From Ascaphus truei (taxonomy: Eukaryota > Chordata > Amphibia > Anura > Ascaphidae), in the NCBI GenBank assembly GCA_036426205.1, contig CM071570.1, positions 7,767,747-7,831,746 of the forward strand: a DNA stretch of 64,000 nucleotides, written 5' to 3'. The position numbers and the translations under genes were made by a program. Positions 12,622 through 25,091 of the stretch are shown here, piece after piece. The stretch's first letter is position 1, and each line of letters opens with the position of its first letter. Under the pieces are notes generated by a model, which saw only the letters and a program-made list of their open reading frames with translations, was not told the origin of the DNA and did no database searches.

Positions 12622-13238
12622 TTAATGGACAAGGTTACATGGCTTTCTATCATAAATAATTTATTGTGCCATAGAACCAGAGTTGCCACCTTCTATATTA
12701 AGCCAACCCAGAGAATTTTTTTTTTTAAATGCCACGCTTTCCTTCAGTGGTGTCATGTGGCATCCTCCCCCTGCAACTCTTCGCAATATCGCAATGTCAT
12801 CACAACGGAACGCTACATGACGTCACGCTGCGTCAAGTTGCCATGGTTTCACGTGAGGCACCACGTTACATCATGATGTCACGTAGCATCTCGTTGTCAT
12901 GGCAATGGGTATCACGTCATGCGTATACGTCGTGCAGCCATATTGAGAAGAGTTGCAGGATGAAGATGCCAAAGCATGCCGGGAGACGCTGACCACCGCC
13001 CGCACAGGGTAGCCGCCTCCCAGGGGTTTACTAGGTTAACCCGTAGTCTGGAGATACGAAGCCAAAACCCGTAGTCTGTGGTGGCAACTCTGCATAGCGC
13101 ACACGTTTCAGCCTGCTGGCCTTTCTCAAATGAAGTGGCACTTCACTTGAGATAGACTAGAAGGCCGAAACGTTGTGTGTTCTATGGCACAATAAATTCT
13201 TTATGATTGAAATCCGCATGCCCTTGTCCATTAATTAC
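12622..13238. mobile_element. Long palindromic MITE interrupted by a hAT MITE
   Basis: With 12678-13092 removed, 12622-12677 plus 13101-13138 is the inverted complement of 13139-13238 (arms near 100 bp; for example TTATTGTGCCATAGAAC versus GTTCTATGGCACAATAAA). The centre has AAATGAAGTG/GCACTTCA. This is a foldback element later hit by a hAT. Confidence 0.75.
12678..13092. mobile_element. hAT-type MITE with 13-bp TIRs and 8-bp TSD
   Basis: The terminal inverted repeats CAGAGTTGCCACC (12678-12690) and GGTGGCAACTCTG (13080-13092) are perfect. Flanks catagaac (12670-12677) and catagcgc (13093-13100) form an 8-bp target duplication with two changes, as expected of hAT. At 415 bp it has no transposase and is non-autonomous. 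The inside is rich in ACGT/TGACGT-like motifs. Confidence 0.85.
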
Positions 13239-13239
13239 A

Positions 13240-14575
13240 TTGAATATATTGGATGAAATGCAGGTCTTCCCTGGGACTAAGGAGCACCAGTAAATGTAGC
13301 AGTTATTGTTATTTTTCTTTGGTGTGCAGCAAACATCCCTACTTCTCCAAATAAGCTTCCTAGTTTGTATTATATCATAAAATTATGTATTTCTACATCA
13401 TTAAATACTCTTAATTTGAGGAAGCACTGTTTCTAAGTTCCACAACATTGGGCTATGTATCCTGAACGTTTACTTGACGATGTTTACGTATAGAGATTGC
13501 AAATGTATTTTTGTTTTGTGAACATTAATTAGTATACAGTTATTTTTGTTCATTATATTTAAAAAAAAAAAAACATTTGAATGTTTTGTCGAATTTATGT
13601 TCACGCATGGTCTCTTTCCACTGAGTGTCGTTTTTTGAGCTGCACCTATTTTGTCCAATGAGTTGTAGACACCCTTAATTTTTTTTAGATAGGTCATAAA
13701 AACATAATTTCTTGTCTCTAGCTTCAGCTCTACCTGACAATTCTGTCAAAAGTTTTGAGACAATAGTAGTCAATATTATTTTATTTGTTGAGTCAGATGA
13801 GTCAATTGTTATGTAGCACATAATAAGGGAATATCTAAAAAAATAAACAAGCCACTGAACTAGTAAATATCTAGACTAGAGGGCATACATATATAGAAGA
13901 TAATAACAGCATCACCGTGTTAAATATTTTATTTATTTATCAAATGTTTTATATCACAGTACATGTAAGTTTGTTAATGCCGAATGTAATAAAAAAAGAC
14001 CTTCCTTGTTGGGCTAACAAAATGTATCACAGTACATAGCAAATAAAAAAAAGCGAATATAGATCATGTTTATTTCATATTCAAAGAATAAGGGGACAAA
14101 TGAGGATAATGCAAATGCAGGTGCTTTGGTTATATCCCTTGGCAAAATGCAACTAATGCAGATCAAACAAATGGAACAGGATTGAAAAAAACAAGGTTGC
14201 CTCAACTTGCTTTTGACTTTCATCTTTAGCTTCTAAGAATAGAGTAACAATAACAATTATAGCAGCTATCAGCAAACGTGAAGTGCACTTTATTGATTTG
14301 TGTAGGTGAGATTTAATGCATATGCTGCAGAAATAAGACATGTTTCTCTGTACACAGAGGTTTTTTGTCCCACAACAGCTCTGCCCAATTAGTTTAGGAT
14401 GAAAAGGTTAAATTCGGTGTTGTTTATTATACTTCACTTGTCTTACTCTCTATGGAGAGATAATGTATTGTAGACTTAAAATGATATCTGTCTAGGTTTG
14501 GGAACAATCTCTCATCCAGCTAATATTAGAAAAAAGAAAAAAAAATAGATTACTGCATAATGATGGCAATACAAA
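13240..14575. other. AT-rich intron, nothing recognised
   Basis: Poly(A)/poly(T) tracts (for example 13560-13573) but no supported gene or element. Confidence 0.5.
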
Positions 14576-14577
14576 CA

Positions 14578-16200
14578 CTCTGGGGCCTCTTCTGCTAGCT
14601 CCGAAGTGTGAATGGCATGCGGATTGGCATGCTATGCTATTCTGTAAGACCTTATCGCATGTCCAAATCGCATGTAAACTGCTGTAGCCTGATACTCCGC
14701 TGCAGGGAACCTGGGGTGTACCTGAGTCGTTCAGGTGACAGCGCCTCCACCTGTGAGAGATTCTACCAACGCTAGATAACCACTTCTCAGGACCCAATAC
14801 AATGATTACACACATGGGTATATAATAACAGGTTTACTGAACATAGATATACTACTAACACAATAACACATTCCATACAGGCCTCGCATGGCTGTGCCCC
14901 CACACAGTGCCCTACAGTCCAACCACCTTGTTCACACCATGGTGAGGTTTCCACCAAACAAATGATGTGCCCTGGGCACCCAACCACCCGGTGTCCACAG
15001 GAGCCACAACCCACCCCAAAGTGTGTGTGAATCGTTGGTGCACTTGTTGAGCTTGATACTTGCCGGGTGCTCTAGCACCCGGGTACCGCCGGCTGATGTT
15101 AGAATCAGTCTGGTCCCACTGTAGTCATCGTCCACGACGGCATCCACTTCGGTGTGAGGTGGGCTTCTGCTGGTGTGTCCCACCATGAAGAAAGTCTATG
15201 TCGTGCAGTGGGGGTCTGGTCCCAGAACACAGGCTGTAAGTACTGTGCGGCGTCTTGGCTTTGTCCCTGACACTATAGATCTAAAGTGAACAGGGTCCCT
15301 ATCTGAGGGGCCTTTCCGTAAGCACCCACAAACTAATGGGGACTCCGGGCCTACCTGGGGCTTAAGGGGGGAAACTAGGCCTAGTCCAGGGAAGCATAGC
15401 TCCCTGGACTCTACCTACTTGGTTCCTGCTCTGCTCCCGACTGGCGTGGCTCTGCCAGCATGCCAAATGTATCTAATCTGTGCAGGGGAAAACAAGTAGC
15501 CCTATTGACTCTGTGCCTGCATGTGATCCCAGCCCCTGTGCATTCTGGGAGGTGTAGTTCCCCTGAGGAGATGTTCTCTAACATGTCCACCGCAACCTGG
15601 TGTTACTACGCATGTGTGCGCCACGGTAATGGCCGCCGCACCTCAGGGGCATCTCTGTTCATGCTCATGGTTCCAATGCGCATGCGCAGCTATCGGCAAG
15701 ATGGCGAACCTCCGGCGACCCGCTTGCCAACCTAACTGCCCGCAACTCCCCATGCCGCCTCCCTGACTAGCCATACTCTTCCTGGCCGCAGCAGAGGTGG
15801 GGGGTACAAGGGACCAAGGGGAACCCAGAGGGGACCTGGCTATACTACATTTTTTAGAAGCGTTTTCACTCTTGCTCCTATCAGTTTGTAAAAAAAAAAA
15901 AAAAAAAGCTTCTCCTTTGCATTTTTTGCCCGCATCTGCTATTCTCATAGCCCCGTCATGCAAACCGCTTCTAAAAACTCAAATTCTTTTTTAACACCAT
16001 CTAAAGAGTGGCGAGATTGGTATTGCGATTTACATCCAGAGCCAGAAAAGTGGGTTTGTTTGAGAGAGCAAAACTCATACAGTAAGTCAGACTGCGGATG
16101 GAGTTAGCACCACCTGAGGCTGTTAAACTGGGCGGTTTGTCACTTTTTATAAAAGCGGTTTAAAAGAAGCGGTTTCTAATAGAGAATAGGGTTTTTTCTC
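14578..16200. mobile_element. MITE with GGGGCCT...CTRGCTC ends, split by an LTR
   Basis: The left part (14578-14682, GGCATGCTATGCTATTCTGTAAG) and the right part (15849-16200, TTTTTTAGAAGCG...) align with a relative at 38955-39245 (TGTTATGCTATTCTGTAAGC, TTTTAGAAGAGTTTTC). The LTR at 14683-15844 sits between them. No coding capacity. Confidence 0.6.
14683..15844 (-). mobile_element. Solo LTR, minus orientation, copy C
   Basis: Homologous to 27591-28807 and 58972-59400 (shared ACCTGGGGTGTACCTGA-type start, GACAGCGCCTCCACCTG, CACCATGGTG and GCACCCGGGTACC blocks). Flanks ctgc (14679-14682) and ctac (15845-15848) are a 4-bp duplication with one change. The expected terminal G is mutated at the right edge (TATA instead of TACA). 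Confidence 0.7.
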
Positions 16201-17530
16201 ACTTCATTCCGCTACTTCTGAACATGCCAAACTGTGCGATTTAAAATAAACAGTAATGTGCTGCACACCATTAAATGTATAAACAAAAAGTATTACCGTT
16301 GCTGCTGGTTCAAGGATACCTGTCAAAAACATCCACTTGGACTATGAAAAGGAAGTATCCAGCGCTACACGGATTTTTGCAAAAATATCAAATTTTGTTG
16401 CGCCATACACAACGACCGTTTCGACCTTAGTGCGATTTGGCATGGGAGCTTCAGAGATACTAGAATATGCGTCTGTCTCTTAAGCACAATACTTTCATTA
16501 AAATAAATAGCATACTGTAGGTGGATAATTTAAGCATAAAAAAGTATGAAATACCTAATAAACAATATGAGTAGTTTACTTTGATGATTTCTTAGTAAAA
16601 AAAATTAAACAACACATGGTAAAAAAGCATAGCTTTAGTTAAATAAAAAAATATGAATATAACACATACTAGTGTACAATAAATATGGTTTTCTGTTGGG
16701 TATCATCTATTTGTGCAAATATAAAACCTCTAAATTGTACCTGTAGTTCTAGCCATATAATTTGTACAGTATATGATTTGCACATCATATGGTGCTTAGA
16801 ATACAATGTGTGCCCTCGTAACAAAAGCAAAGCTAAAAATAGAAGTACATTTTTTTATGTGAGAAAATACATATTTGGTACAACAGGCATTGCAGGCAGG
16901 TAATATGGAATCAGTTCAGTAATGTACTTTACATCATCCTCATTTAAAACGAGAAAAACAATGTTTAAACGTAAGCTTTTAATACATTATAAACATTGCC
17001 ATACTGAGCCTTCTTGCCACTTTCAGCTTTCCTACTCTCTTACAATTACAGGTACAGTACAGTAACTACTCAATCTCTACAGTACACATGGAAGGACTCA
17101 ATTCCACAACTAAACAGTTCAATGCACATTACTTTGTGTTTCATGTACAGTAGATAAGGTGTGAAAATGCCTAATGAAAGTATTTTTTAATAATCGCAAT
17201 ACTTTCTTGTTAAAATGCGCTGTCAAACCTCATTATCCAATCATTCACCCAAAATGTTCTCCCTACAGACCAAGATCATGTTGTCCATCTTTGAGGGAGA
17301 TTCCCCAGGGCTATTGCACTGCATTCCTGGGGTAACTGCCATTCACTGCATGGGCAGTAAACACAGAATTCAGGCTCAATAACCGGTATCAAACCAAAAA
17401 CAATCCTGGTGTCAGACTTTGGTACAAACTGAGGTACATAGATTCACATTCCGGACGTAGCAGTTTGATAAAAAAAATACGCATATACTGTACACAAATT
17501 ATTTTAGTACATGCTATTTACATCTTGTGT
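16201..17530. other. AT-rich intron with a Penelope-terminus-like patch
   Basis: About 16330-16445 (AAGTATCCAGCGCTACACGG ... CGACCGTTTCGACCTTAG) resembles the terminal repeats of Penelope-type elements in this window but is too decayed to call. 17041-17155 is dense in TACAGTA heptamers. No gene. Confidence 0.4.
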
Positions 17531-17535
17531 CATAG

Positions 17536-19209
17536 TGTGGCGGGACAGGGTTAACCAGGCCAATAATAAAGGTCTTCTGCCCGGCTGGTTAACCCTGAGC
17601 CCTGTTGGGAATGAAGGGGTTAAAATGTATTGTCCCCATAATACCATGTTTTCCCCTACACTTCCGCGATTGTTCCTGTTTTGCAGCCTGTTGGGGCTGC
17701 AAGGATTTAAAATGTATTATCCCCATAATGTCATGTTTTCCCCTACACTATCTTTAGTGTCCCTGTGTTGCAGCTTAGAAGCTACAGAAGTTACAAAGAA
17801 TGAATGAACTATGTGCTAACTAGATTTGTGACACAAGGGGGAGCCTCTTGTGCTGAACCAAGCGCAAAGTGAATGGGTGGCTGCTTTGGAGTATAGGTAT
17901 AACTTTCTAAGCCGTAGACCTGTAAACTGCAAAGTCAATTGGATAAGTGGCTTGCGGTCTAGCTGGCGTGCCTTCTTGTCAAAATGTATCTACCGGGTTC
18001 GTTAACCACTTAAGTTGAAATTGTTGGCGTGCATCTGCAGTGACGCATCAAAGTTTGCACGGATACGTTGTATGCCGGCTTGTAACCCAGACCGATTATA
18101 GGTCAAACCTCAACCCACATCAGAGAGCCCGTTCAATTAAGTGAATAACTTGCGTTAGGAAAGAGATAGCACTCTAATTTTTGGAGTGTAGCTAGATAAA
18201 AAGAAACCATGAACAAACATATAAGGTTTATAAGTGTTGCATAAACAAAACATACATTTCTAAATAAACTGTATTGTATGGTGTTTTAAAATGTACAGGC
18301 AGGAATCCTTTCCTGTCCTGAATCCATTATCATGCCCATATGTTATGGATGAATGAGCTGTGGGATTTTTCATCTCTGAACTTCAAAAGGCACCCTGCAA
18401 AGGTGGTGCCCCAGTGTCTATGAGAAGTTCGGAGTTGAAAAGCCTCAGAGACCCTAGGTGTTAGGGTGGCCAGGATATTGTTAATTGCCGATACCAGTGG
18501 GAAGTATGGGCACTTCACACTTGGTAGCCAAACCCCAGACTTACTGTCGCCAGGTAAGGGGTTGGGCCTGGTATGCCAAGCAGTTCAGGTGTGAGGATAG
18601 CACATACTCCATGCAAACTGGGAAGCAACTTCTGCTCTTTATGTAAGGTACTGGCAAGTCGGGATAGGTGGGGAGAATTATTCCCACGAGAGGATTGGGT
18701 GTATATGTTAGGTATAGGACCCTTAACCCTATAAAAATGCCTGCAGCCCAGTCCCAGTCAGATTCATCACAGATTTTACCAAGAAGGGACCTAGTATTGC
18801 GTCAGCGGTTCCCGAGTGTGAGGGGTTAACTACACCGTAATGAAGAATTGCACCCCTCTTCCAGAATTCGTTTGAACTAAGGATTCCCGAACTAATCCTG
18901 TAAGGACATTACGAAAGACTTTCTTTTGGTGGAGACAGCAGGCTGGCAAGTTGCGCCCCTAGCCAAGGACTGTCGCACAGCTTACATCGCGCACCCACTT
19001 GCATGCGTGCAGGGGTGCCCAGAGACTTTGTTTCGTTCCGTGGACATTTTATTTCATTTCCCAATCCCAGTAAGTGTATTTTTACTGTAATTTTGAAGGA
19101 TTGTGTGTTTGTCTTAAAAGGAAATAAATTACAATTTATTTTACTCATCTTGTGTGCTCAGTCCAGAATCCCGGTATAATTTGTTGGTAAGCCCTGGTCT
19201 ACCGTGACA
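17536..19209 (+). mobile_element. Solo LTR, TGTGGC...TGACA, 5-bp TSD
   Basis: A 1,674-bp segment starting TGTGGCGGG and ending CCGTGACA, flanked by a perfect 5-bp duplication, catag (17531-17535 and 19210-19214). AATAAA lies near 19121. Inside, about 17606-17780 has a tandem duplication of a roughly 90-bp unit containing CCCCATAAT and ATGTTTTCCCCTACAC. The longer LTR and 5-bp duplication set it apart from the TGTAGC family. Confidence 0.85.
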
Positions 19210-19264
19210 CATAGTAATTACGATTACTTCAGATCTTTAGCATCTTTTGGGGACAATATACCTG

Positions 19265-19350
19265 ACTACAGTATATTTATATATAAAATGTTTTCCAGGA
19301 AATAATACATTGAGGGGTACTCTCATTTTCAAGTGTGTCCATGCCATATA
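19265..19350 (-). mobile_element. Rex1-like LINE 3'-end fragment
   Basis: Reverse complement of the tail seen at 63800-63890: AAAATGTTTTCCAGGAAATA and a TATTTATATATA end correspond to the CTCCTGGTAAAACATTTTAT tail there. Confidence 0.6.
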
Positions 19351-20680
19351 CAATTAAAAATTGGTTAGTACACAGACATACACAATATATTTTCTGGTAA
19401 TCTTGCATTGATTTAAGTCAAAATATTCTATTTATGATGCTTAGTACACAGACTCCCTGTTTCATAGTCACGGAGATATACAACATTCATACTACACAGA
19501 GTGAGATAAAATAAGTGCAACAAATCTCTTTGGCTCAGTTTCACAAAGAAGCGATGTAGGATATCACACCCCGATCTGGTCTTAACTGCGATTTACTTGA
19601 TATCGACTGAGTGAATCCCAGACTCCCTTTCACGGTCAGTTCATATTTTATAATATCTTGAATAGCATGTGAATACTGAATTTCATGAAATTTACTATGG
19701 GTCAAACCCACAGATGTCAGTGTATTCAGGGCTCATAATGTCACACTCCCAAAATGATCAATTGACGTTATTTTCCTTGATGTTAATACTTATCTACAAA
19801 GCAAATTATATGCTAAAACAACGGATGTTGTATATCTCATTGGGATATTCTTAATGTCATGGTAAGTTAGCACTAACTTAAATTAACTTCAAATTATCTG
19901 GCATTAAGTATTTCTTAGCAAAATGTGGGATTAATTCCATCTAGACCCTGAAATATGGGGTTTTCAAGAGAGGAGAGAGAGTTAGAAAGAAAGCATGGGA
20001 AATATTTGATATTCATTGTGCGTTTCCTCCGAGTCTCTGAATATTTTGTCATATGCTGGCATAAGCAAAAATCTGAATCTTAAAATATAATTTTCTCCTT
20101 GTTTAGTTCTTCAAAGATCAAAAAAAGCCACAGAAAGAAAGCAAACACTGAACTGACTCAGCTCAAAGTGGGTTTAAACCTGAAAAATAAGATTAAGTAG
20201 GCTTAAGCGTGCCTCGATCCTTCATCCAATCCTCATAAACATATCACAATGATTTCTTGGGAGGATAAACCAGTCTAAGTTTATTAAAAGGTATCATACA
20301 TCAACAGGACAACATAAAATGAACCCAAGGACCCAGCTTGCTTGGGCTGCTATCAGACAAGAGGGAAGGGATACCGTGTACTGATACCGACTAGCCTTCC
20401 AAGCCACATGGCAAATAAACACACACATTGCTGAAGGATATTATGCAGTTAGCTGTGCCATCTGGGCATGATTTTGCCTACTTTCACAACCCCCAACTAT
20501 GAGGTTTACGACACCTCACTTAAAGGAGCCAATACTAACCGACACCCCGCACACGTGCCACAAACTGAGAGAAAGTATATTTTAAATAGCCCAAACACCC
20601 ACACCCAATAACATCATCACTAATATAAGGGAGGATAGGTTGGAGCTTCTTTGTCTGTGTAACTATGATGATACTTTACT
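19351..20680. other. Intron, no gene; possible old LTR at 20.2-20.7 kb
   Basis: 20265-20650 contains CTAAGTTTATTAAAAGG (a minus-strand AATAAA) and a run of LTR-like composition, but no ends or duplications could be set. The rest shows nothing. Confidence 0.35.
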
Positions 20681-20689
20681 GGATTACCA

Positions 20690-21065
20690 GTAGATAAGGG
20701 CGAATCTGCCCAAATCCCTTTCCCGGATTTTTTTCTTCTGCCTTTTCAACACAAAATTAATTTTGCAGTGCAAAATCTTCAATCAGATTGATCAAAAACC
20801 ACCATTGGATACAACCCGTGGGACGAATTTGTAGAATCCAATCCGCGGATTCAGCCGTCTGCTGGCGAATTCTTAAGAACGCTTGCTGAATCCGCGGATT
20901 GGAGTTGCCAAATCAACTCACAGGTTGGGGAGTCCGTGGAGTGTATTGGTAATCATAATTAAAAATCTGCAAACACGAGTCGCCCTTTTTGGGATTTATC
21001 CGCTGAAATCAGTGGCAAAAAAACGAAAGAAGCACAGGGAGGAGGAAATCCTGATCCTAAAAATC
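20690..21065. mobile_element. Palindromic MITE with AATCCGCGGATT core repeats
   Basis: GAATCCAATCCGCGGATTC (20837-20855) is inverted at 20888-20906, and the edges AAGGGCGAATC and AGTCGCCCTT are roughly inverted. No coding capacity. Confidence 0.5.
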
Positions 21066-21478
21066 TGAATTGTATGTTGGATGACCTATAGATATAACAT
21101 GTACAGAACATTAGGGATATTGGATCATGGACAAAAGGGTTAATGTATTTGGTAAGAGAGTGATTGTCATTTTCCAGGGTTGAAAGGTTTTTGATGAAAG
21201 GAGGTTTCAGACAGGCTTTGGTTAGTAGAAATGTTCATGTTTATATTAGTTTTTCAATTACACATTACTGATTTTTTCTTTACCTATTGTATGTTAATGA
21301 ACCACAAGATAAGTTAATTATTTTGATACCTAATTTTGTACAACAATTTGTTATTGTGGAAAAAATGACAAAATGCTTAAAAATACTAAAGGGTCAAACT
21401 AATTTTTTGTTTTTTTCTTCATGATTCTGTCAAGCCAGTTACATGGGAGACTGCATGGTAAATGGGATTTATTATCAG
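21066..21478. other. Intron, nothing recognised
   Basis: AT-rich, with no supported feature other than the left flank of the next LTR. Confidence 0.5.
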
Positions 21479-23136
21479 TGTAAGGGGGTCACCCCCGGTT
21501 CCCCTGATTTTCCTTTGCCCCCTGCCTTACCCCTGTGGCAGTGGGGGAAGGGGGCGGCGACTTCTCCCGGCAGGCACCGCCCTCTTGGTTTTGGCGCGAG
21601 CTTCGCCCATGCGCAGTAAAGATCGTGCACGCGGTCCCCATAGAAAAAAGCTTTGCCAAGGACTACAATTCCCAGCAGTCTCTGGGGAATGCACTTTCAC
21701 CCTTGTCACAGGCAGCAATGAAGCCAATAGAGCTGGCAGATTCTCATGCTGCAGAGTTGCAACAATGTTGTGGGCAGACAGGGTTTTTGTCAGTTGCAGC
21801 ACGTTGGGCAGTCAGAGACCGGAGCAGCCCAGGGAAGGAGGTAGGGTACAGGAGTCAGGGACTCCCTGTACTAGGCCAGCACCCCCAGGGCTCGAGATAG
21901 CTCAGCTCCCCAGTAAGGTGAGTGTTGCCAGGGACAGCCCTCAGGTTAATGACCCTGCCACTTACATTAGTGGGAGCTGGGAAAGAAAGGTTACAGAGAG
22001 TTGGAGTCAGGGAGCTGTGAGGGAAGGAAGGGTGCGGGGAGCGAGTGCAGCTCCTGCCCCATATAGGTACCTACAGCCCAGGTAGGCCCCAACTCCCCAC
22101 TAGTTTAGTGGGTAAATGCTTAGGGAGGCCCAAGATAGGGACGCTGCCCTTAGTGTAGAGTGCTGCCTTGTCAGAGTCACGGCTGTCAGTGCTGTGAGGT
22201 CTGACAGGCAGGCACCTTGTTGCGCAGCACGTTGGCTGCATCATCCAGTGAGCTACAGCTTGCTGCTGTAGGCGCTGGGACTCGTTAGGTCTTAGTAAGT
22301 ACAGTCAAGGCTGGGAAGAGTTAGGGGAGTGGGGCAGGTTATTAACCCCTGTTAGGCCTCTAGGAGTTTTCCCCAAAGCCACTTTAGGTTGCGGTACCAC
22401 AGGGACAGGCCCTAGGTTAGGGTTCCTGTCACGTTAGTACCAAGTGTTAGTTAGGGACTCAGCGGACGCTGCGGTTCCTGTAAAGCGGTTCGGACCCACG
22501 TTGGGGGTCCGCAGAGACTATTCCAGAGGGAGACCGCTCTGGCGGTCTGCGTACAAAGGAGTTCGGTTGGAGGATCAGACGGATTCATCACACGTCTCAC
22601 CCTTTGCGAAGCCAGTTGCTGATCCGAGTACCGGAGTGCTCGGCAGGTACCATACAGTCATAAGTGCACCAACGGGCCCCTTAGTGTAACTGTGACTGCG
22701 CAGTCACCCACGTTCTCTCCAAGAGTGCGGGACATTGGGTGGGATTCTCGGGACACTGGGTGGGATCACCTGGTGTTGGGGAAGCATCCTGCGCGACGCA
22801 GTAGGTGTCTCCTCTAGAGAGGGACACAGGTTATATAAAGGTATTGCGTGATATGTTGTTTGCATGTTAGTAAATTCCTTAGTTATTTTACCTCACCGTG
22901 TATGTTATTATTGATTGTTCTGCGAGGAACCACTCCCCCTCTGGTGGGAGCCATCGCAGGTGGATGCGCTGAATTGAGTAAGTGGTTACCCCTAGTATAA
23001 TTGCCCCAGGTTCCCCGTGGCGGAAACTCAGCCCTCCTGTGAGCCAACAGGTAATGCACCACACCTATGGTAACACCGTATGTTCCTTGCACCCACATCA
23101 GATCTGCGATTGGGGGGGGGGGGAATACCCGTTACA
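21479..23136 (+). mobile_element. Solo LTR, TGTAAG...GTTACA, 4-bp TSD
   Basis: A 1,658-bp GC-rich segment starting TGTAAGGGGG and ending CCCGTTACA. It is flanked by a perfect 4-bp duplication, tcag (21475-21478 and 23137-23140). A run of 12 G lies just inside the right edge. The 207-residue open frame near its start (21462-22085) begins outside the LTR and has no recognisable domain, so it is treated as chance in GC-rich DNA. Confidence 0.85.
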
Positions 23137-23140
23137 TCAG

Positions 23141-25088
23141 TATTTATGAGTATATTTCTCTTTACCTGTATATTGCGGCATTTGTTATTGTATTGGCTGA
23201 TTAGCACTGCAGTGCTATATAGGAACTCAGTTGTAGTTAAAATGAAAGACAAGCAGCAATTGTGGTTTTTGTGATAACTATCTGCATTGCAGAGAATCAA
23301 ACAGCAATCAATTTCATGTTGTGAAAATTGACTTGCATTGATTGGAAATCTGGCCACATGGACATGGCAGTGTTTGCTTCCAGTGTTGTACTCTCTGCAA
23401 TATAGATAACAAAATCTAAATTTGCAGTAACTACCTGTAAGGTTCACACTAATTCTTAAAGCTTCTGTGTGTGTGTTTGTGTGCTTTAGTGACCCTCTGG
23501 AAGGCCCACTGAAAGTGTTGGACAAGGCCCCTAGATAGTTAAGTTTGGGGAGAGTGACCAGCAATCAGGGAAGTCCTGCAGTGTAGGGGAGCTCAGGGCC
23601 CCTATAGGTGGCTGAATGCAGAAGTTGAACAGGCTTCCGTGTGAGCTAAACATCTGGTCTCAGCCAAACTCAGCTGGTGGGCGGGCTTGATAAGGCAGAG
23701 CCCTGCAATTTATGAGGCCCTGCTGGACAGATGATGGCAGACCCGGATGGGTGCGTAAGTTGGGCAGATCTTCCTAGCTCATTTTCACTAAATCCTGGGG
23801 ATTAACTATAGAGAAATATAGTTAGTGTGGTAGGCTCATATGTACTTCTGGCAGAGGACACCTACCAGCACTGCAACACACCTTATAGCCCATTTTCTTC
23901 CAGCACAGGAAGGGGTCTTATGGAAGTAGACTGTTTAGTAAAAATGTCTCATGGAACCAGAATGTGAGTCCAGAGAGATAATAGGTAAGTGGAGCAGGAA
24001 GGAAAGTGGGTGGAACAAGCTGGTGCTTTAGTGAAGAGATATTTTTGGACTCCCTATTTAGGTGGTGGCTTCTTTGAGAGAATTATACATGATCCTTAAT
24101 AAGGGATATAACTACCCTTGGTCTCATGTATTAGTTCTGTCCTGTGTGAACTTATGGTGATTGGATTTCCCTGGGTTTTCTACTGTCATACATACAAAAT
24201 AAATAAAGAGGAGATACGCACATTAGAAATAGGCCTGAACTAAGCCTTCATTTTCTGAAGTGACTCTCAAATCTGATCAACACTTCTATTTGCCATTAAT
24301 AAAATATTTTTCATCTGTAAAGCAAGGACAATAAGACATATTTACCAAGATGTGCCATGATACATTCCAGTGCCGGAAGACACTTTAAATTGTTTTCTGG
24401 TGCCTGGAAAGTGTTCCATGGCATAGCACTACTTAGTTATATGTTATAGGTAATTATGAATCTAAATTCCTGATGCATCCTAGCCCGATTCTATCATATT
24501 AAAAGCAACATATAAAACCAAAACCCTGACTGCCTATACAGTATTAAAGATGCATTATGATTACTTGTTATATATTTTTTGTTATATCACTAAATAATTT
24601 CCACTGCCTTTTAGTGAAACATAAATTGGCCTTCACATCGAGGTGCGAGACACATTTCTCAGGAGAACTCTTTCATAGTGTAGAGAACAATTAGGAAATT
24701 TGTAGTCAGTGAGAATTTTCTGTAGAAATAAAAAAAAACGGCATTTAAACATTTCTATATATCTGTTTTCCTTAACATTTTAGACCACGTTTGGAAAACT
24801 AGTTCTGTTGTATGGGTGTTATGGAGATATTTGGTAATGATAATCTCCTACAGTATGTTACTTCACTTTATGCCTTCTTTAATGTTTTTTCTTGTGCAAG
24901 GAGCCTGAGCTGCAATGATAAGCTATCAAGGCAATATCCATTTATCAAACAGAATGTAAGATAATTAAAGTAGCATTCTGTGTCCAAGCCTGTGGAATTA
25001 ATTCAGAAGCATGACATTTCAAGCTTGAGCTCAGTTTGTTCGTTATTTCACATTATCACAGCGATTGCATTCACAGTTGTAACCAAAC
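23141..25088. other. Intron with MITE pieces, no gene
   Basis: 23870-23960 and 24345-24435 carry copies of the CTTATAG / GGGGTCTTATGG and GTGCCGGAAGACAC-type MITE (relatives near 3.4 and 53.5 kb). Nothing else is supported. Confidence 0.45.
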
Positions 25089-25091
25089 TAA

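Noticed and set aside
21462..22085. 207-residue open frame in GC-rich DNA
   Set aside because: It starts outside and runs into a solo LTR with clear ends and target duplication. It has no recognisable domain and overlaps other open frames on both strands, as expected of GC-rich LTR sequence.
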